Origin: Pseudodesulfovibrio cashew
GTDB lineage: Bacteria > Desulfobacterota > Desulfovibrionia > Desulfovibrionales > Desulfovibrionaceae
Assembly (NCBI RefSeq): GCF_009762795.1
Contig: NZ_CP046400.1
Location: 2,209,501 to 2,273,500, forward strand
Length of the DNA: 64,000 nucleotides
Direction: 5' to 3'
Made by a program: the position numbers and the translations under genes. Position 1 is the stretch's first letter. Every line of letters begins with the position of its first letter. The notes beneath the pieces are model-generated. The model saw nothing but the letters and a program-made list of their open reading frames with translations. It searched no databases and was not told the DNA's origin. Positions 1 to 8,743 of this stretch are shown piece after piece.

Positions 1-287
1 GCTGCCGCTGCGGCCAGGGAGTACATGTCCATCATTCCTTGCATGCGATTTCGAAAGTCATTTTTGACGTCGAAATTGGAGAGCATGGCCTCGACATACT
101 GCGACTGCTGGTAGTCGCGTTTGAAGAAGTTGTCTTCCAACAGGTTGCGCGAGGCCGCGCTTACGGTCGTTTCAATGTCGTCTTGCAACGTATTCGACTT
201 GGTCGTCGACAAGGCGGCCATGTCTTGCGAGCCATTCATGTCCGTCGCGAGTGCAAAGGCGGTGGAAGTATCATTACCAATTTTCAT
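1..287 (-). CDS. hypothetical protein, 3' part cut by window edge
   Basis: Reading the minus strand from an ATG at 287 gives an open frame of 95 codons that runs off the window. A good ribosome binding site (GGGAGG, a few bases before the ATG) supports the start. The visible protein begins MKIGNDTSTAFALATDMNGS, is rich in Ser, Thr, Asn and Asp, and has no signal peptide or membrane segment. It ends, as far as seen, in a Met-rich stretch followed by an Ala run. I do not recognise the family. Codon use fits the rest of the window, so it is probably a real gene, but function is unknown. Confidence 0.55.
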   Translation of the reverse strand, partial: MKIGNDTSTAFALATDMNGSQDMAALSTTKSNTLQDDIETTVSAASRNLLEDNFFKRDYQQSQYVEAMLSNFDVKNDFRNRMQGMMDMYSLAAAA

Positions 288-919
288 GGTGCCTCCCTGC
301 TGTGAAAAGGTCTAACCCACTGTGCCGCTCTATCGACACGATAGATCATATCTTCAGATCACATGAAGAAATGTTCAGATGTTTCCGGGAAAAATGGAGG
401 CCAGGATTATCCGGGAGCGTGGAAGGACAGCCATTGCGGTAGGTTTCAGGGCTGTCCGCAGTTCTGGCGAAGAGGACTATTGGGTATGCCTGGGCAGATC
501 ATCCGTATGCCGCGGGGTGATTGTTCAAGGAGTTCCTCTTTCGCATTTTTTGTCGAGTTTGTTTTCAAAAAAGAAAGTTGCGCTAGTGCCAATTTTGCAA
601 TATGTTAGTTTTGCGATTATCAATTTTGTATTTATGACAAGTTGAGGTCGCGGTTTTGTCTCTGAAAAGCTGTGGTTACCTGTGTGGGAGTATCTCTCTT
701 AAATTGCAGGATTATTTTTTATATACCGTCTCTTTTCGAGATTTTTGTTTTCGGTTGGCGTTTTTGGGTGCGGATTTTGAAATGAGGCACTCTGTATGGC
801 GGAGGAAAGCGTCCGCTTTCCGTTTGAATAGCAAGAGTTCCGGCCGGGACAGTTTCATCCCGGTCCAAGACATGAACGAAACGGAGCGCTACAAGCTCCG
901 GATTTAGGGAGAATAGAAT
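288..919. other. intergenic region between divergent genes
   Basis: About 630 bases with no convincing gene. The middle part (about 540-780) is AT-rich and probably holds promoters for the divergent flanking genes, but I could not pick out a clear -35/-10 pair. A short hairpin (GGAAAGC, 4-base loop, GCTTTCC) lies near 804-822, and an imperfect CCGGGA/TCCCGG pair follows near 842-866, in the presumed 5' leader of dgcN. Confidence 0.4.
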
Positions 920-1921
920 ATGTTTGAAGCACCATATCTGCTTTTTCTCGGGGATGCCCCGGATGGACTGGCGGCCAAGATGGCTCAGGGAATCTACGAC
1001 TGGCGGCCTGAAGCCGTGGCCGGACAGTTCCGCATGGAAGGCTGCAAGGCCGACATGGGCGTGAAGGACATGACCATCAAGGAAGCCGCCGAAGCGGGCA
1101 TCAAGACCGTAGTTGTCGGCGTCGTCAACCGTGGCGGCATCATCGGCGAGAGCTGGATCTCCGTGCTGGGCGAAGCCCTGGAGGCGGGCATGGATGTGGC
1201 CTGCGGCCTGCACAACCTGCTGCGCGACGAGCCCGCCCTGGTGGCGGCCGCCGAGAAGGGCGGCAGCAAGCTGCACGATGTTCGCGTCCCCTCGGTCAAA
1301 TATCCCATCGCTTCCGGCAAGAAGCGCACCGGCAAGCGCTGCCTCGCCGTCGGCACCGACTGCTCGGTCGGCAAGATGTACACCGCCCTGGCCATCGACC
1401 GCGAGATGAAGAAGCAGGGCTTGAAGTCCACCTTCCGCGCCACCGGCCAGACCGGCATCCTCATCGAGGGCAACGGCGTTCCGCTTGATGCGGTCGTCGC
1501 CGACTTCATGGCCGGTTCCATCGAGTGGCTGACCCCGGACAACGACGCGGACCACTGGGACATCATCGAAGGGCAGGGCAGCCTGTTCCACGCCTCCTAC
1601 TCCGGCGTGACCATGGCCCTGGTCCACGGCGGCCAGCCCGACGCCCTGATCCTGTGCCACGAGCCCACCCGCGAGACCATGCGCGGCCTGCCCGACTACG
1701 CCCTGCCGTCCCTGGAGCAGCTTCGCGACACCGCGCTGACCCTGGCTCAGTGGGTGAACCCGGACTGCAAGGTGGCCGGTATTTCCGTCAACACGCAGCA
1801 CATGTCCGAGGAAGAGGCCCTGGCCTACCTCAAGGACGTGGAAGAGAAGATGGGCATCCCGGCGGTCGATCCCTTCCGCCAGGGCGCGGGACGTCTGGTC
1901 GAGGCCCTGCAATGCCTTTAA
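920..1921 (+). CDS. dgcN: DUF1611-family D-glutamate N-acetyltransferase (DgcN type)
   Basis: The 333-residue protein is a full-length member of the DUF1611 family. It has a P-loop-like segment GTDCSVGK at residues 145-152 and conserved blocks such as VNRGGIIGESW (about 69-79) and HNLLRDEPAL. DgcN of marine bacteria, from the same family, acetylates the amino group of D-glutamate so that its partner DgcA can racemise it. The gene overlaps the next one, a DgcA-like enolase-superfamily protein, by ten bases, which is the gene pairing expected for this pathway. An RBS (GGGAGAATAGAAT) precedes the ATG. Family membership is clear; the exact substrate is inferred from the neighbour. Confidence 0.8.
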   Translation: MFEAPYLLFLGDAPDGLAAKMAQGIYDWRPEAVAGQFRMEGCKADMGVKDMTIKEAAEAGIKTVVVGVVNRGGIIGESWISVLGEALEAGMDVACGLHNLLRDEPALVAAAEKGGSKLHDVRVPSVKYPIASGKKRTGKRCLAVGTDCSVGKMYTALAIDREMKKQGLKSTFRATGQTGILIEGNGVPLDAVVADFMAGSIEWLTPDNDADHWDIIEGQGSLFHASYSGVTMALVHGGQPDALILCHEPTRETMRGLPDYALPSLEQLRDTALTLAQWVNPDCKVAGISVNTQHMSEEEALAYLKDVEEKMGIPAVDPFRQGAGRLVEALQCL

Positions 1922-2877
1922 TCCTGAGCCGTGACGTCTTCCCGCTGGCCAAGGCCTTCACCATCTCTCGGGGCTCGCGCACCGAGGCCGTGGTGGTTCG
2001 GGTCGAGGTCCATGAGGACGGTTTTTCCGGGAGGGGCGAGTGCGTCCCGTACCAGCGTTACGGCGAAACCGTGGACAGCGTCATGGACCAGATCCGGGCG
2101 CTGCCTGCGGACCTCAATCGCGCATCCCTGCAGGATCTCCTGGCTCCCGGCGCGGCGCGCAACGCCGTGGACTGCGCCCTGTGGGACCTGGAGGCCAAGA
2201 AGGCGGGCAAACCGGTCTGGCAACTGGCCGGACTCGGTGAGCCCGGTCCGCTGCAGACGGCCTTCACCCTGTCCCTGGATACCCCCGAGAACATGCTGGA
2301 GGACGCCCGCCTGAATGCGGACCGTCCCCTGCTGAAGATCAAGCTCGGCACCGAGGACGACATCGCCCGTATCGAGGCCGTGCGCGAGGGCGCGCCCAAG
2401 TCGCGCATCATCGTGGACGCCAACGAGGGATGGACCGCAGAGTCCTACGCCCGCATGGCCCCGGTGCTGGTGCGCCTGGGCGTGGACATGGTGGAGCAGC
2501 CGCTGCCCGCCGGTGACGACGACGCCCTGCTCACGCTGGAGCGCGTCCTGCCGGTCTGCGCGGATGAGTCCTGCCATGACAGGGCCTCCCTGCCCGATCT
2601 CAAGGGCAAATACGACATGGTCAACATCAAGCTCGACAAGACGGGCGGGTTGACCGAAGCGCTGGCCCTCAGGGAGGGCGCCTTGCGTGAAGGGTACAAG
2701 ATCATGGTCGGCTGCATGGTGGGATCGTCCCTGGCCATGGCCCCGGCCATGCTGGTGGCCCAGGGCGCGGACGTAGTGGACCTGGACGGTCCGCTGCTCC
2801 TGGCCGAGGACCGCCCCTTTGGATTGCATTATGACAAGGGAGACGTCTATCCCCCCGCGAGCGAGCTCTGGGGATAG
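1912..2877 (+). CDS. dgcA: enolase-superfamily racemase/epimerase (DgcA type)
   Basis: The start is the ATG at 1912, inside the end of dgcN, giving 321 residues and translational coupling. It is a muconate-lactonising-subgroup enolase protein: KIK at 142-144 carries the first catalytic Lys, metal ligands are Asp169 (VDANEGW), Glu195 (EQPLP) and Asp218 (ADES), and Lys240 in NIKLDKTGG is the opposite catalytic Lys. These are hallmarks of dipeptide epimerases and N-acyl amino acid racemases. Next to dgcN and a D-amino-acid transaminase it most likely racemises N-acetyl-D-glutamate. An L-Ala-D/L-Glu epimerase role in peptidoglycan turnover is the main alternative. Confidence 0.78.
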   Translation: MPLILSRDVFPLAKAFTISRGSRTEAVVVRVEVHEDGFSGRGECVPYQRYGETVDSVMDQIRALPADLNRASLQDLLAPGAARNAVDCALWDLEAKKAGKPVWQLAGLGEPGPLQTAFTLSLDTPENMLEDARLNADRPLLKIKLGTEDDIARIEAVREGAPKSRIIVDANEGWTAESYARMAPVLVRLGVDMVEQPLPAGDDDALLTLERVLPVCADESCHDRASLPDLKGKYDMVNIKLDKTGGLTEALALREGALREGYKIMVGCMVGSSLAMAPAMLVAQGADVVDLDGPLLLAEDRPFGLHYDKGDVYPPASELWG

Positions 2878-2921
2878 GACCGCTCTCCGTGTAAAGAATA
2901 TACGAGAAATCGAGGATTGAT

Positions 2922-3764
2922 ATGAGTCGTACAGTATACATCAACGGCGCGTTCGTGCCCGAGGAAGAGGCCCAGGTATCCATTTTCGACAGGGGTTTCC
3001 TGTTCGCGGACGCCGTGTATGAAGTGACCGCCGTGCTGGACGGAAAGCTGCTGGAGTTCGACGGCCACATGGCGCGTCTGGCCCGTTCGCTGGGCGAGCT
3101 GGAAATGGAATGCCCCCTGACTCGCGGCGAACTGCTCGAAGTGCACCGCGAGCTGGTCGAGCGCAACGGCGTGGAGCAGGGCGGCGTGTACCTCCAGGTC
3201 ACGCGCGGCGCTGCCGACCGTGACTTCGTCTTCCCCAAGAACGCACCCCAGACCATGGTGATGTTCACCCAGGCCCGTCCTCTGACCGGAGAGAAGAAGG
3301 GGCTGAAGGTCATCTCCACCCCGGACATCCGCTGGGGCCGCCGTGACATCAAGACCGTGCAGCTCCTGGCCGCCTCCATGAGCAAGATGGCCGCCAAGAA
3401 GCAGGGCAAGGACGACGCCTGGCTGGTCGAGGACGGTTTCGTCACCGAGGGCAGCTCCAACAACACCTATATCGTCAAGGACAACAAGCTGGTCACCCGG
3501 CACCTGTCCAACTCCATCCTGCCGGGCATCACTCGCGCCGCCGTGCTCAAGCTGGTGGCCGAGCTCGACATGGAGATCGAGGAGCGTCCCTTCACCGTCG
3601 AGGAAGTCAAGCAGGCCGATGAAGCGTTCATGACCGCCGCCACTTCCTTTGTGTGCCCCGTTGTGGAAATGGACGGGACTGCCATTTCGGATGGCGTTCC
3701 CGGCCCCATCGCCAAGCGCCTGAACGAAATCTACATCGAAGAAGCTCGCAAGAGCGCAATTTAA
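2922..3764 (+). CDS. dat: D-amino-acid transaminase, fold-type IV PLP enzyme
   Basis: 280 residues, typical of class IV aminotransferases. The PLP Lys is Lys144 in RRDIKTVQLLAAS, and the cofactor-binding TEGSSNN segment follows at 175-181 (Glu176). The DIK...VTEGSS arrangement resembles D-alanine transaminase more than branched-chain transaminase or aminodeoxychorismate lyase. Such enzymes interconvert D-Ala plus 2-oxoglutarate and pyruvate plus D-Glu, so this gene would feed D-amino nitrogen into D-Glu for the preceding dgcN/dgcA pair. It starts 44 bases after dgcA and is followed by a strong terminator, closing the operon. Class is secure; D-specificity rests on context and motif similarity. 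Confidence 0.75.
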   Translation: MSRTVYINGAFVPEEEAQVSIFDRGFLFADAVYEVTAVLDGKLLEFDGHMARLARSLGELEMECPLTRGELLEVHRELVERNGVEQGGVYLQVTRGAADRDFVFPKNAPQTMVMFTQARPLTGEKKGLKVISTPDIRWGRRDIKTVQLLAASMSKMAAKKQGKDDAWLVEDGFVTEGSSNNTYIVKDNKLVTRHLSNSILPGITRAAVLKLVAELDMEIEERPFTVEEVKQADEAFMTAATSFVCPVVEMDGTAISDGVPGPIAKRLNEIYIEEARKSAI

Positions 3765-3837
3765 CAATTGAAATGATGGGGGTGTTCGCCCATCCCCAAT
3801 TTGCATTGTGCCGGGCAGTCACTCCGGCTTAGAAGAA

Positions 3838-3872
3838 AGGCGGGTCCACCTGGGTGGGCCCGCCTTTTTTGT
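3838..3872 (+). terminator. rho-independent terminator of the dgcN-dgcA-dat operon
   Basis: An 11-bp stem (GGCGGGTCCAC with GTGGGCCCGCC, one G:U pair) with a 4-base loop is followed by a run of six T. It sits about 75 bases after the transaminase stop. Confidence 0.85.
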
Positions 3873-4608
3873 GATCGATCTTGGTCTCCCTCAGCAGGAT
3901 TGGCGTTGACCCTGTCCTTGACGCCTCTCCCGACGTTGCCGGGCAGCCCCAGAGGGGCAATTTTTCGCCATGCCTAAAGCGCGCTAGGTTTTGCCGGGCA
4001 TTATTTCCGAGGATGGCGTTCTCTCCCCCCCTGGAACCGTCAAAGCGGCTGGTGGAGTCGGCCCCCCCTAGTGCCGGACCGAGAGAGACTCGCCGTGCAG
4101 AAGGTCTGCTTCCCTTTGCGCTGAGCGCATATATCCAAATATTCTATTGGTGTCATCGATTATGTCTATTCAAGCATAGTTGTGTGAAATCATTATATTG
4201 TTTTGTTCGTTTGTCAGACTGTATGGCTGCGCCTAGGTTCAATATGGTTCGGAAAACCGGCTGATCGGCCGGGGCGTAATTCCTTCCGAACCATCGCAAG
4301 CCGAGGGAGCGAATGCACAGGATTCAACGTATACATCTCGTCGGGCCAGGGCTTCTGGTCCGGCGACTCTGAAGGGGGCCACATGGGCACCAGGCATGGT
4401 TCCCTTCGATCCCCGCTCCCGGGAGCTCCGTCATGCCACGCGCGGCGCGCGTCGTCCGTCTGGCTGTGCTCTGACGTCCTTTCTTCCTGTCCACCATATT
4501 GGGAACGATCGGTTCCCCGCGCTTCCGACGACTGCCGGGAGCGCTCTTCGCATTTCCTGAGAGCAACCCGCGTTCGCGGGATTAGCCATACCGTCAATGG
4601 AGGATTCG
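3873..4608 (+). other. long non-coding 5' region of the Cys-type formate dehydrogenase operon
   Basis: About 730 bases without a convincing gene. An AT-rich stretch at about 4125-4210 is the likely promoter area. Downstream the sequence is rich in potential stems: a 10-bp inverted repeat TGGTTCGGAA/TTCCGAACCA (4245-4254 and 4284-4293) enclosing CCGGC/GCCGG, a GGGAAC/GTTCCC hairpin near 4500-4516, and a tight CCCGCG-TT-CGCGGG hairpin near 4567-4581 just before the leader gene RBS. The layout suggests a structured mRNA leader; I could not match it to the molybdenum or tungsten cofactor riboswitch by eye. Confidence 0.45.
4245..4293 (+). promoter_or_regulatory. nested inverted repeat in the fdh leader region
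   Basis: A perfect outer repeat TGGTTCGGAA/TTCCGAACCA encloses a second perfect pair CCGGC (4257-4261)/GCCGG (4268-4272). It lies just after an AT-rich promoter-like stretch and about 320 bases before the leader gene. It may be an operator or an RNA structure in the leader; no factor can be named. Confidence 0.4.
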
Positions 4609-4827
4609 ATGTTCGTGTCAACCAACACGCCGTCATCCGTCCCTGTGGCCGCCTGTGCCCCGTTTGCGGGTCTCGGGCACGCCATGGATGCGGTTGTTGC
4701 CGTGGTCAGATGTCTCTGTCCCCGTTGGAAGGAGTCCGCCGTTGCCGCGCGGATGCCATTCCAGCCCGTCGGAGCATACGGCTACGCCCTGCAATGCCGC
4801 CTGGGCCGGGAAACCCGGGCCGGATGA
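4609..4827 (+). CDS. small conserved leader protein of formate dehydrogenase operon, unknown function
   Basis: A 72-residue frame starts at ATG 4609 behind a strong RBS (GGAGG, 5-base spacing) and ends 22 bases before fdhA. I do not recognise the family, but the protein matches the 76-residue leader gene of the second formate dehydrogenase operon (49671-49901). Both have PF.GLG in the first third, a shared Ala five residues on, and a C-terminal block PV...GY.L...LG.E.R with identical spacing (residues 53-70 here). Both sit about 21 bases upstream of fdhA. It lacks a Tat motif, so it is unlike the known small Tat-target proteins beside fdh genes. A role in maturation or translational control is conceivable but unproven. 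Confidence 0.6.
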   Translation: MFVSTNTPSSVPVAACAPFAGLGHAMDAVVAVVRCLCPRWKESAVAARMPFQPVGAYGYALQCRLGRETRAG

Positions 4828-4849
4828 CCCTCAAACCAAAGGAGTGGGT

Positions 4850-7800
4850 ATGAAAGTCAACAGAAGAAATTTCCTCAAACTGACCGCAGTCACCGCCGTG
4901 TCGTCGGCGTTCTGCGGGCTGGGATTCGAATCCGTGGCGCATGCCGCGGACCGGATCACCATGCTCAAGCCCAAGTGGAGCAAGCAGACCACCAGTATCT
5001 GTCCGTATTGCGCCGTGGGATGCGGCCTGATCGTCAACACCGATCTCAAGACCAAACGGGCCATCAACGTCGAGGGCGACCCCGACCATCCCATCAACGA
5101 GGGAGCCACCTGCGCCAAGGGCGCATCCATCTGGCAGTTGGCCGAGAACGACGAGCGTCCGAAACGTCCCCTGTACCGCGCTCCCTATTCCTCGGAATGG
5201 AAGGAAGTCTCCTGGGAGTGGGCGCTGGGCGAGATCGCCAAGCGGGTCAAGAAGACGCGTGACGCCAGCTTCACCGAAAAGAACGCCAAGGGGCAGGTGG
5301 TGAATCGCTGCAACGGGCTGGCCTCCGCCGGGTCGGCTGCCATCGACAACGAGGAGTGCTGGACCTACCAGGCCATGCTCCGCGCCCTCGGGCTGGTCTA
5401 CGTCGAGCACCAGGCGCGCATCTGCCACAGCTCCACTGTTGCGGCCCTGGCCGAGAGCTTCGGTCGCGGGGCCATGACCAACCACTGGAACGACATCGCC
5501 AACAGCGACTGCATCCTGGTTATGGGCAGCAACGCGGCGGAGAATCATCCCATCTCCTTCAAGTGGGTGATGAAGGCCATGGACAAGGGGGCCAAGCTCA
5601 TCAGCGTGGACCCGCGATTCACCCGTACCTCCTCCAAGGCCGACCTGTACTGCCGACTCCGCGCCGGTACCGACATCGCCGTGCTTGGCGGCATGATCAA
5701 GTACATTCTGGACAATGACCTGATCCAGAAGGACTATGTGGTCAGCCACACCAATGCCGCCTTCATCGTCAGCGACAAGTTCAAATTCGATGACGGCCTC
5801 TTCAGCGGCTACCACAAGAACGGCGACGACGCGGACTATGCCGGTTCCTACGACAAGTCCCAGTGGGCCTTCGAGAAGGACGGCAAGGGATTGCCCAGGA
5901 AGGACGAGACCCTCAAGCATCCCCGCTGCGTGTACAACCTGCTCAAGAAGCACTACGCCCGCTATACCGTTGACAAGGTGGTCAGCGTCTCCGGCATGGA
6001 CAAGGCCAAATTGCTGGAATTCTACAAGCTCTACTCGGCCACGGGCAAGCCGGACAAGGCGGGCACCATCATGTACGCCATGGGCTGGACCCAGCACACG
6101 GTCGGTGTGCAGTACATCCGCACCATGGCCATGGTGCAGTTGCTGCTCGGCAACATCGGCGTGGCCGGCGGCGGTGTAAATGCCCTGCGCGGCGAGTCCA
6201 ACGTCCAGGGCTCCACTGACCACTGCCTGCTGTGGCACATCCTGCCCGGCTACCTGGCCACGCCCAACGCGGGCCTCAAGACCTACAAGGAATACATCGA
6301 CGCCAAGGCCGGGCCTCACCTGGCAGGGGCCAAGGACCCCAAGAGCGCGGCATGGTGGCAGTACTATCCGAAATACATGGCGAGCTTCCTCAAGGCCATG
6401 TACCCCGAGGCGTCACTGGATGACGCCTACTCCTGGCTGCCCAAGGCCGAGGACGGCAAGACCTACACCTGGTTGCAGCTCTTCGAGGCCATGGACAAGA
6501 AGGAGTTCTCCGGCTTCTTCGCCTGGGGCATGAACCCGGCCTGCGGCGGGGCCAATGCAGGCAAGAACCGACGGGCGATGACCAACCTCGACTGGATGGT
6601 CAACGTCAACATCTTCGACAACGAGACCGGCTCCTTCTGGCGTGGACCCGGCATGGATCCGAAGAAGGTCAAGACCGAGGTCTTCTTCCTGCCCTGCGCC
6701 GTGTCCATCGAGAAGGAAGGCTCCATCACCAACTCCGGCCGCTGGATGCAGTGGCGCTACCAGGGGCCCGTGCCCCGGGGCGAGGCCAAGACCGACGGTC
6801 ATATCCTGACCGAGCTCTTCGACACCATCAAGGCGCTCTATGCCGAGGAGGGCGGGGCGTTCCCCGATCCCATCAAGAATCTCTCCGTGGACATGTGGAA
6901 ATCCCACGGTGAGTTCAACGCCCATCAGGCGGCCAAGCTGATCAACGGCTACTTCCTCAAGGACGTGACCATCAAGGGCAAGACCTACAAGAAGGGCACC
7001 CAGGTGCCGAGCTTCGCGTTTCTTCAGGACGACGGCTCCACCTGCTCGGGCAACTGGCTCTACTGCAACTCCTACACCGAGAACGGCAACATGGCCGCCC
7101 GCCGCAACCCGGCGCAGACCCCGGAACAGGAGAAGATCGGCCTGTTCTCCAACTGGTCCTGGTGCTGGCCGGTCAATCGGCGGATCATCTACAACCGGGC
7201 CTCCTGCGACAACACGGGCAAGCCGTACGCCCCGCAGAAGCCGGTCGTTACCTGGAACGGCAAGAAGTGGATCGGCGACGTGCCCGACGGAGGCTGGGCT
7301 CCCGGCACCAAGTACGCCTTCATCATGAAGCCGCACGGCCATGGCCACATCTTCGGTCCGGGCCGTCAGGACGGTCCCTTCCCCGAGCACTACGAGCCCA
7401 TGGAGACCCCCTTCAAGGCGCACGAACTCTCGCATCAGCTCAACAACCCCACGGCGCTTCGCTTCGCTCATGAGGCTCTGGCCGTGGCCGATCCCAAGTA
7501 TCCGCATGTGGCCATGACCTACCGCGTTACCGAACATTGGCAGACCGGCCTGATGACGCGCCACACTCCGTGGCTGCTTGAGGCCATGCCGCAGATGTTC
7601 GTGGAGATGAGCGAGGAGCTGGCCAAGGAGAAGGGTATCGCCAACGGCGAAAAGGTCACGGTTGAAAGCATGCGCGGCAACCTGTGGGCCATCGCCATCG
7701 TGACCAAGCGGATGCAACCGCTCAAGGTCATGGGCAAGACCGTCCACCAGATCGGCATGCCGTGGTGCTTCGGTTGGCAGATGCCCCACGACGGCAGCGG

Positions 7801-7897
7801 CGGTGATTCCGCCAACCTGCTGACCCCGTCGGTGGGTGATCCCAACACCGGCATCCCCGAAACCAAGGTCTTCGTGGCCAACGTCCGCAAGATGTAA
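4850..7897 (+). CDS. fdhA: periplasmic formate dehydrogenase catalytic subunit, cysteine type
   Basis: 1015 residues, full length for the Mo/W-bisPGD formate dehydrogenase alpha subunit. The start at 4850 follows AAAGGAGTGGG and opens a Tat signal (NRRNFLKLTA) ending near HAADR. A [4Fe-4S] cluster is bound by Cys51, Cys54, Cys58 and Cys88. The catalytic position in EHQARI-C-HSSTVA is Cys192 (codon TGC at 5423-5425), where many homologues, including the paralogue at 46602-49649, have selenocysteine. It oxidises formate to CO2 (or the reverse) in the periplasm and passes electrons to FdhB. No cytochrome gene follows in this operon, so electrons probably go to a soluble cytochrome c3 pool. Confidence 0.93.
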   Translation: MKVNRRNFLKLTAVTAVSSAFCGLGFESVAHAADRITMLKPKWSKQTTSICPYCAVGCGLIVNTDLKTKRAINVEGDPDHPINEGATCAKGASIWQLAENDERPKRPLYRAPYSSEWKEVSWEWALGEIAKRVKKTRDASFTEKNAKGQVVNRCNGLASAGSAAIDNEECWTYQAMLRALGLVYVEHQARICHSSTVAALAESFGRGAMTNHWNDIANSDCILVMGSNAAENHPISFKWVMKAMDKGAKLISVDPRFTRTSSKADLYCRLRAGTDIAVLGGMIKYILDNDLIQKDYVVSHTNAAFIVSDKFKFDDGLFSGYHKNGDDADYAGSYDKSQWAFEKDGKGLPRKDETLKHPRCVYNLLKKHYARYTVDKVVSVSGMDKAKLLEFYKLYSATGKPDKAGTIMYAMGWTQHTVGVQYIRTMAMVQLLLGNIGVAGGGVNALRGESNVQGSTDHCLLWHILPGYLATPNAGLKTYKEYIDAKAGPHLAGAKDPKSAAWWQYYPKYMASFLKAMYPEASLDDAYSWLPKAEDGKTYTWLQLFEAMDKKEFSGFFAWGMNPACGGANAGKNRRAMTNLDWMVNVNIFDNETGSFWRGPGMDPKKVKTEVFFLPCAVSIEKEGSITNSGRWMQWRYQGPVPRGEAKTDGHILTELFDTIKALYAEEGGAFPDPIKNLSVDMWKSHGEFNAHQAAKLINGYFLKDVTIKGKTYKKGTQVPSFAFLQDDGSTCSGNWLYCNSYTENGNMAARRNPAQTPEQEKIGLFSNWSWCWPVNRRIIYNRASCDNTGKPYAPQKPVVTWNGKKWIGDVPDGGWAPGTKYAFIMKPHGHGHIFGPGRQDGPFPEHYEPMETPFKAHELSHQLNNPTALRFAHEALAVADPKYPHVAMTYRVTEHWQTGLMTRHTPWLLEAMPQMFVEMSEELAKEKGIANGEKVTVESMRGNLWAIAIVTKRMQPLKVMGKTVHQIGMPWCFGWQMPHDGSGGDSANLLTPSVGDPNTGIPETKVFVANVRKM

Positions 7898-7907
7898 GGA
7901 GAACGCA

Positions 7908-8633
7908 ATGAACGGTAAATCATTCCTCGTCGACCTGACCCGCTGCACCGCGTGCCGCGGATGCCAGGTGGCCTGCAAGCAATGGAAGAAGCTCCCCGCC
8001 GAGAAGACGAAGAACTGGGGTTCGTATCAGAATCCCAAGGACCTCTCCTCGAAAACCATCCGGCTTGTCCGCTTCTCCGAAGTGGAAGTGGACGGTGACC
8101 TGAATTGGCTGTTCTTCCCGGAACAGTGTCGTCACTGTGTGGAGGCCCCGTGCGCCGATGTGCCCGAGAACCCCAAGGCTATCGTGCATGACCCGGATAC
8201 CGGGGCGGTGGTCTACACCGAGCTGACTGCCAAGGAGGACGGAGAGGCCATCCGCATGGCGTGCCCCTACGACATCCCCAGGGTGGACCCCGAGACCAAG
8301 GTCGTCAACAAGTGCGACATGTGCATCGACCGGGTCCAGGCCGGGAGGCTTCCGGCCTGTGTCCAGGCGTGCCCCACCGGAACCATGAACTTCGGCGACC
8401 GCGAGGACATGCTCAAGCTGGCCGAAGAGCGGCTGGCCTCGGTCAAGGAGAAATTCCCGCAGGCCATGCTGGTGGACCCGGATGAAACACGGGTCATCTA
8501 TCTGGCCTCAGCGCCTCCCGAAGACTACTATCAATATCTGGAAGCGGATGCTTCCGGTTCCATGCCTGATTCGATGACCAGAAAGCAGCTCCTGGCGAAG
8601 CTGGGAAGCCCCATCAAACGTATGCGCGCATAG
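7908..8633 (+). CDS. fdhB: formate dehydrogenase iron-sulfur beta subunit
   Basis: 241 residues starting 10 bases after fdhA, with an RBS AAGGAG. The ferredoxin-like layout has four Cys groups: CTACRGCQVAC, CRHCVEAPC, an ACPYD segment, and CDMC...CVQACPTG, enough for the usual four [4Fe-4S] clusters. It is the electron-transfer partner of FdhA, exported with it by the Tat signal of the alpha subunit since it has no signal of its own. It is close to the second beta subunit at 45850-46602 (same MNGKSF start, same CxACRGCQVACKQWK block). There is no membrane anchor gene, consistent with a soluble periplasmic FdhAB dimer. Confidence 0.92.
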   Translation: MNGKSFLVDLTRCTACRGCQVACKQWKKLPAEKTKNWGSYQNPKDLSSKTIRLVRFSEVEVDGDLNWLFFPEQCRHCVEAPCADVPENPKAIVHDPDTGAVVYTELTAKEDGEAIRMACPYDIPRVDPETKVVNKCDMCIDRVQAGRLPACVQACPTGTMNFGDREDMLKLAEERLASVKEKFPQAMLVDPDETRVIYLASAPPEDYYQYLEADASGSMPDSMTRKQLLAKLGSPIKRMRA

Positions 8634-8673
8634 AAACACCGTAGTACCATTGGTACTGGCACCTCCTCTCCAT

Positions 8674-8699
8674 GTCGGCCCGGCTCCGGCCGGGCCGAC
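8674..8699 (+). repeat. GC-rich hairpin after fdhB
   Basis: GTCGGCCCGG, six-base loop, CCGGGCCGAC: a perfect 10-bp stem without a T tract. A smaller AGTACC-ATT-GGTACT hairpin lies just before it at about 8643-8657. They may protect the mRNA end. Confidence 0.5.
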
Positions 8700-8743
8700 T
8701 CAGGCTGCAGAGAAAGGTCCGACTGCGGCGTTGCTGCAAAAAA

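Noticed and set aside
719-1912. A 397-codon minus-strand frame opposite dgcN
   Set aside because: Low-complexity translation and complete overlap with dgcN, which has clear family motifs.
4245-4293. Molybdenum/tungsten cofactor riboswitch
   Set aside because: Tempting because of the enzyme downstream, but I could not find the conserved core of the known motif by eye; reported only as a structured region.
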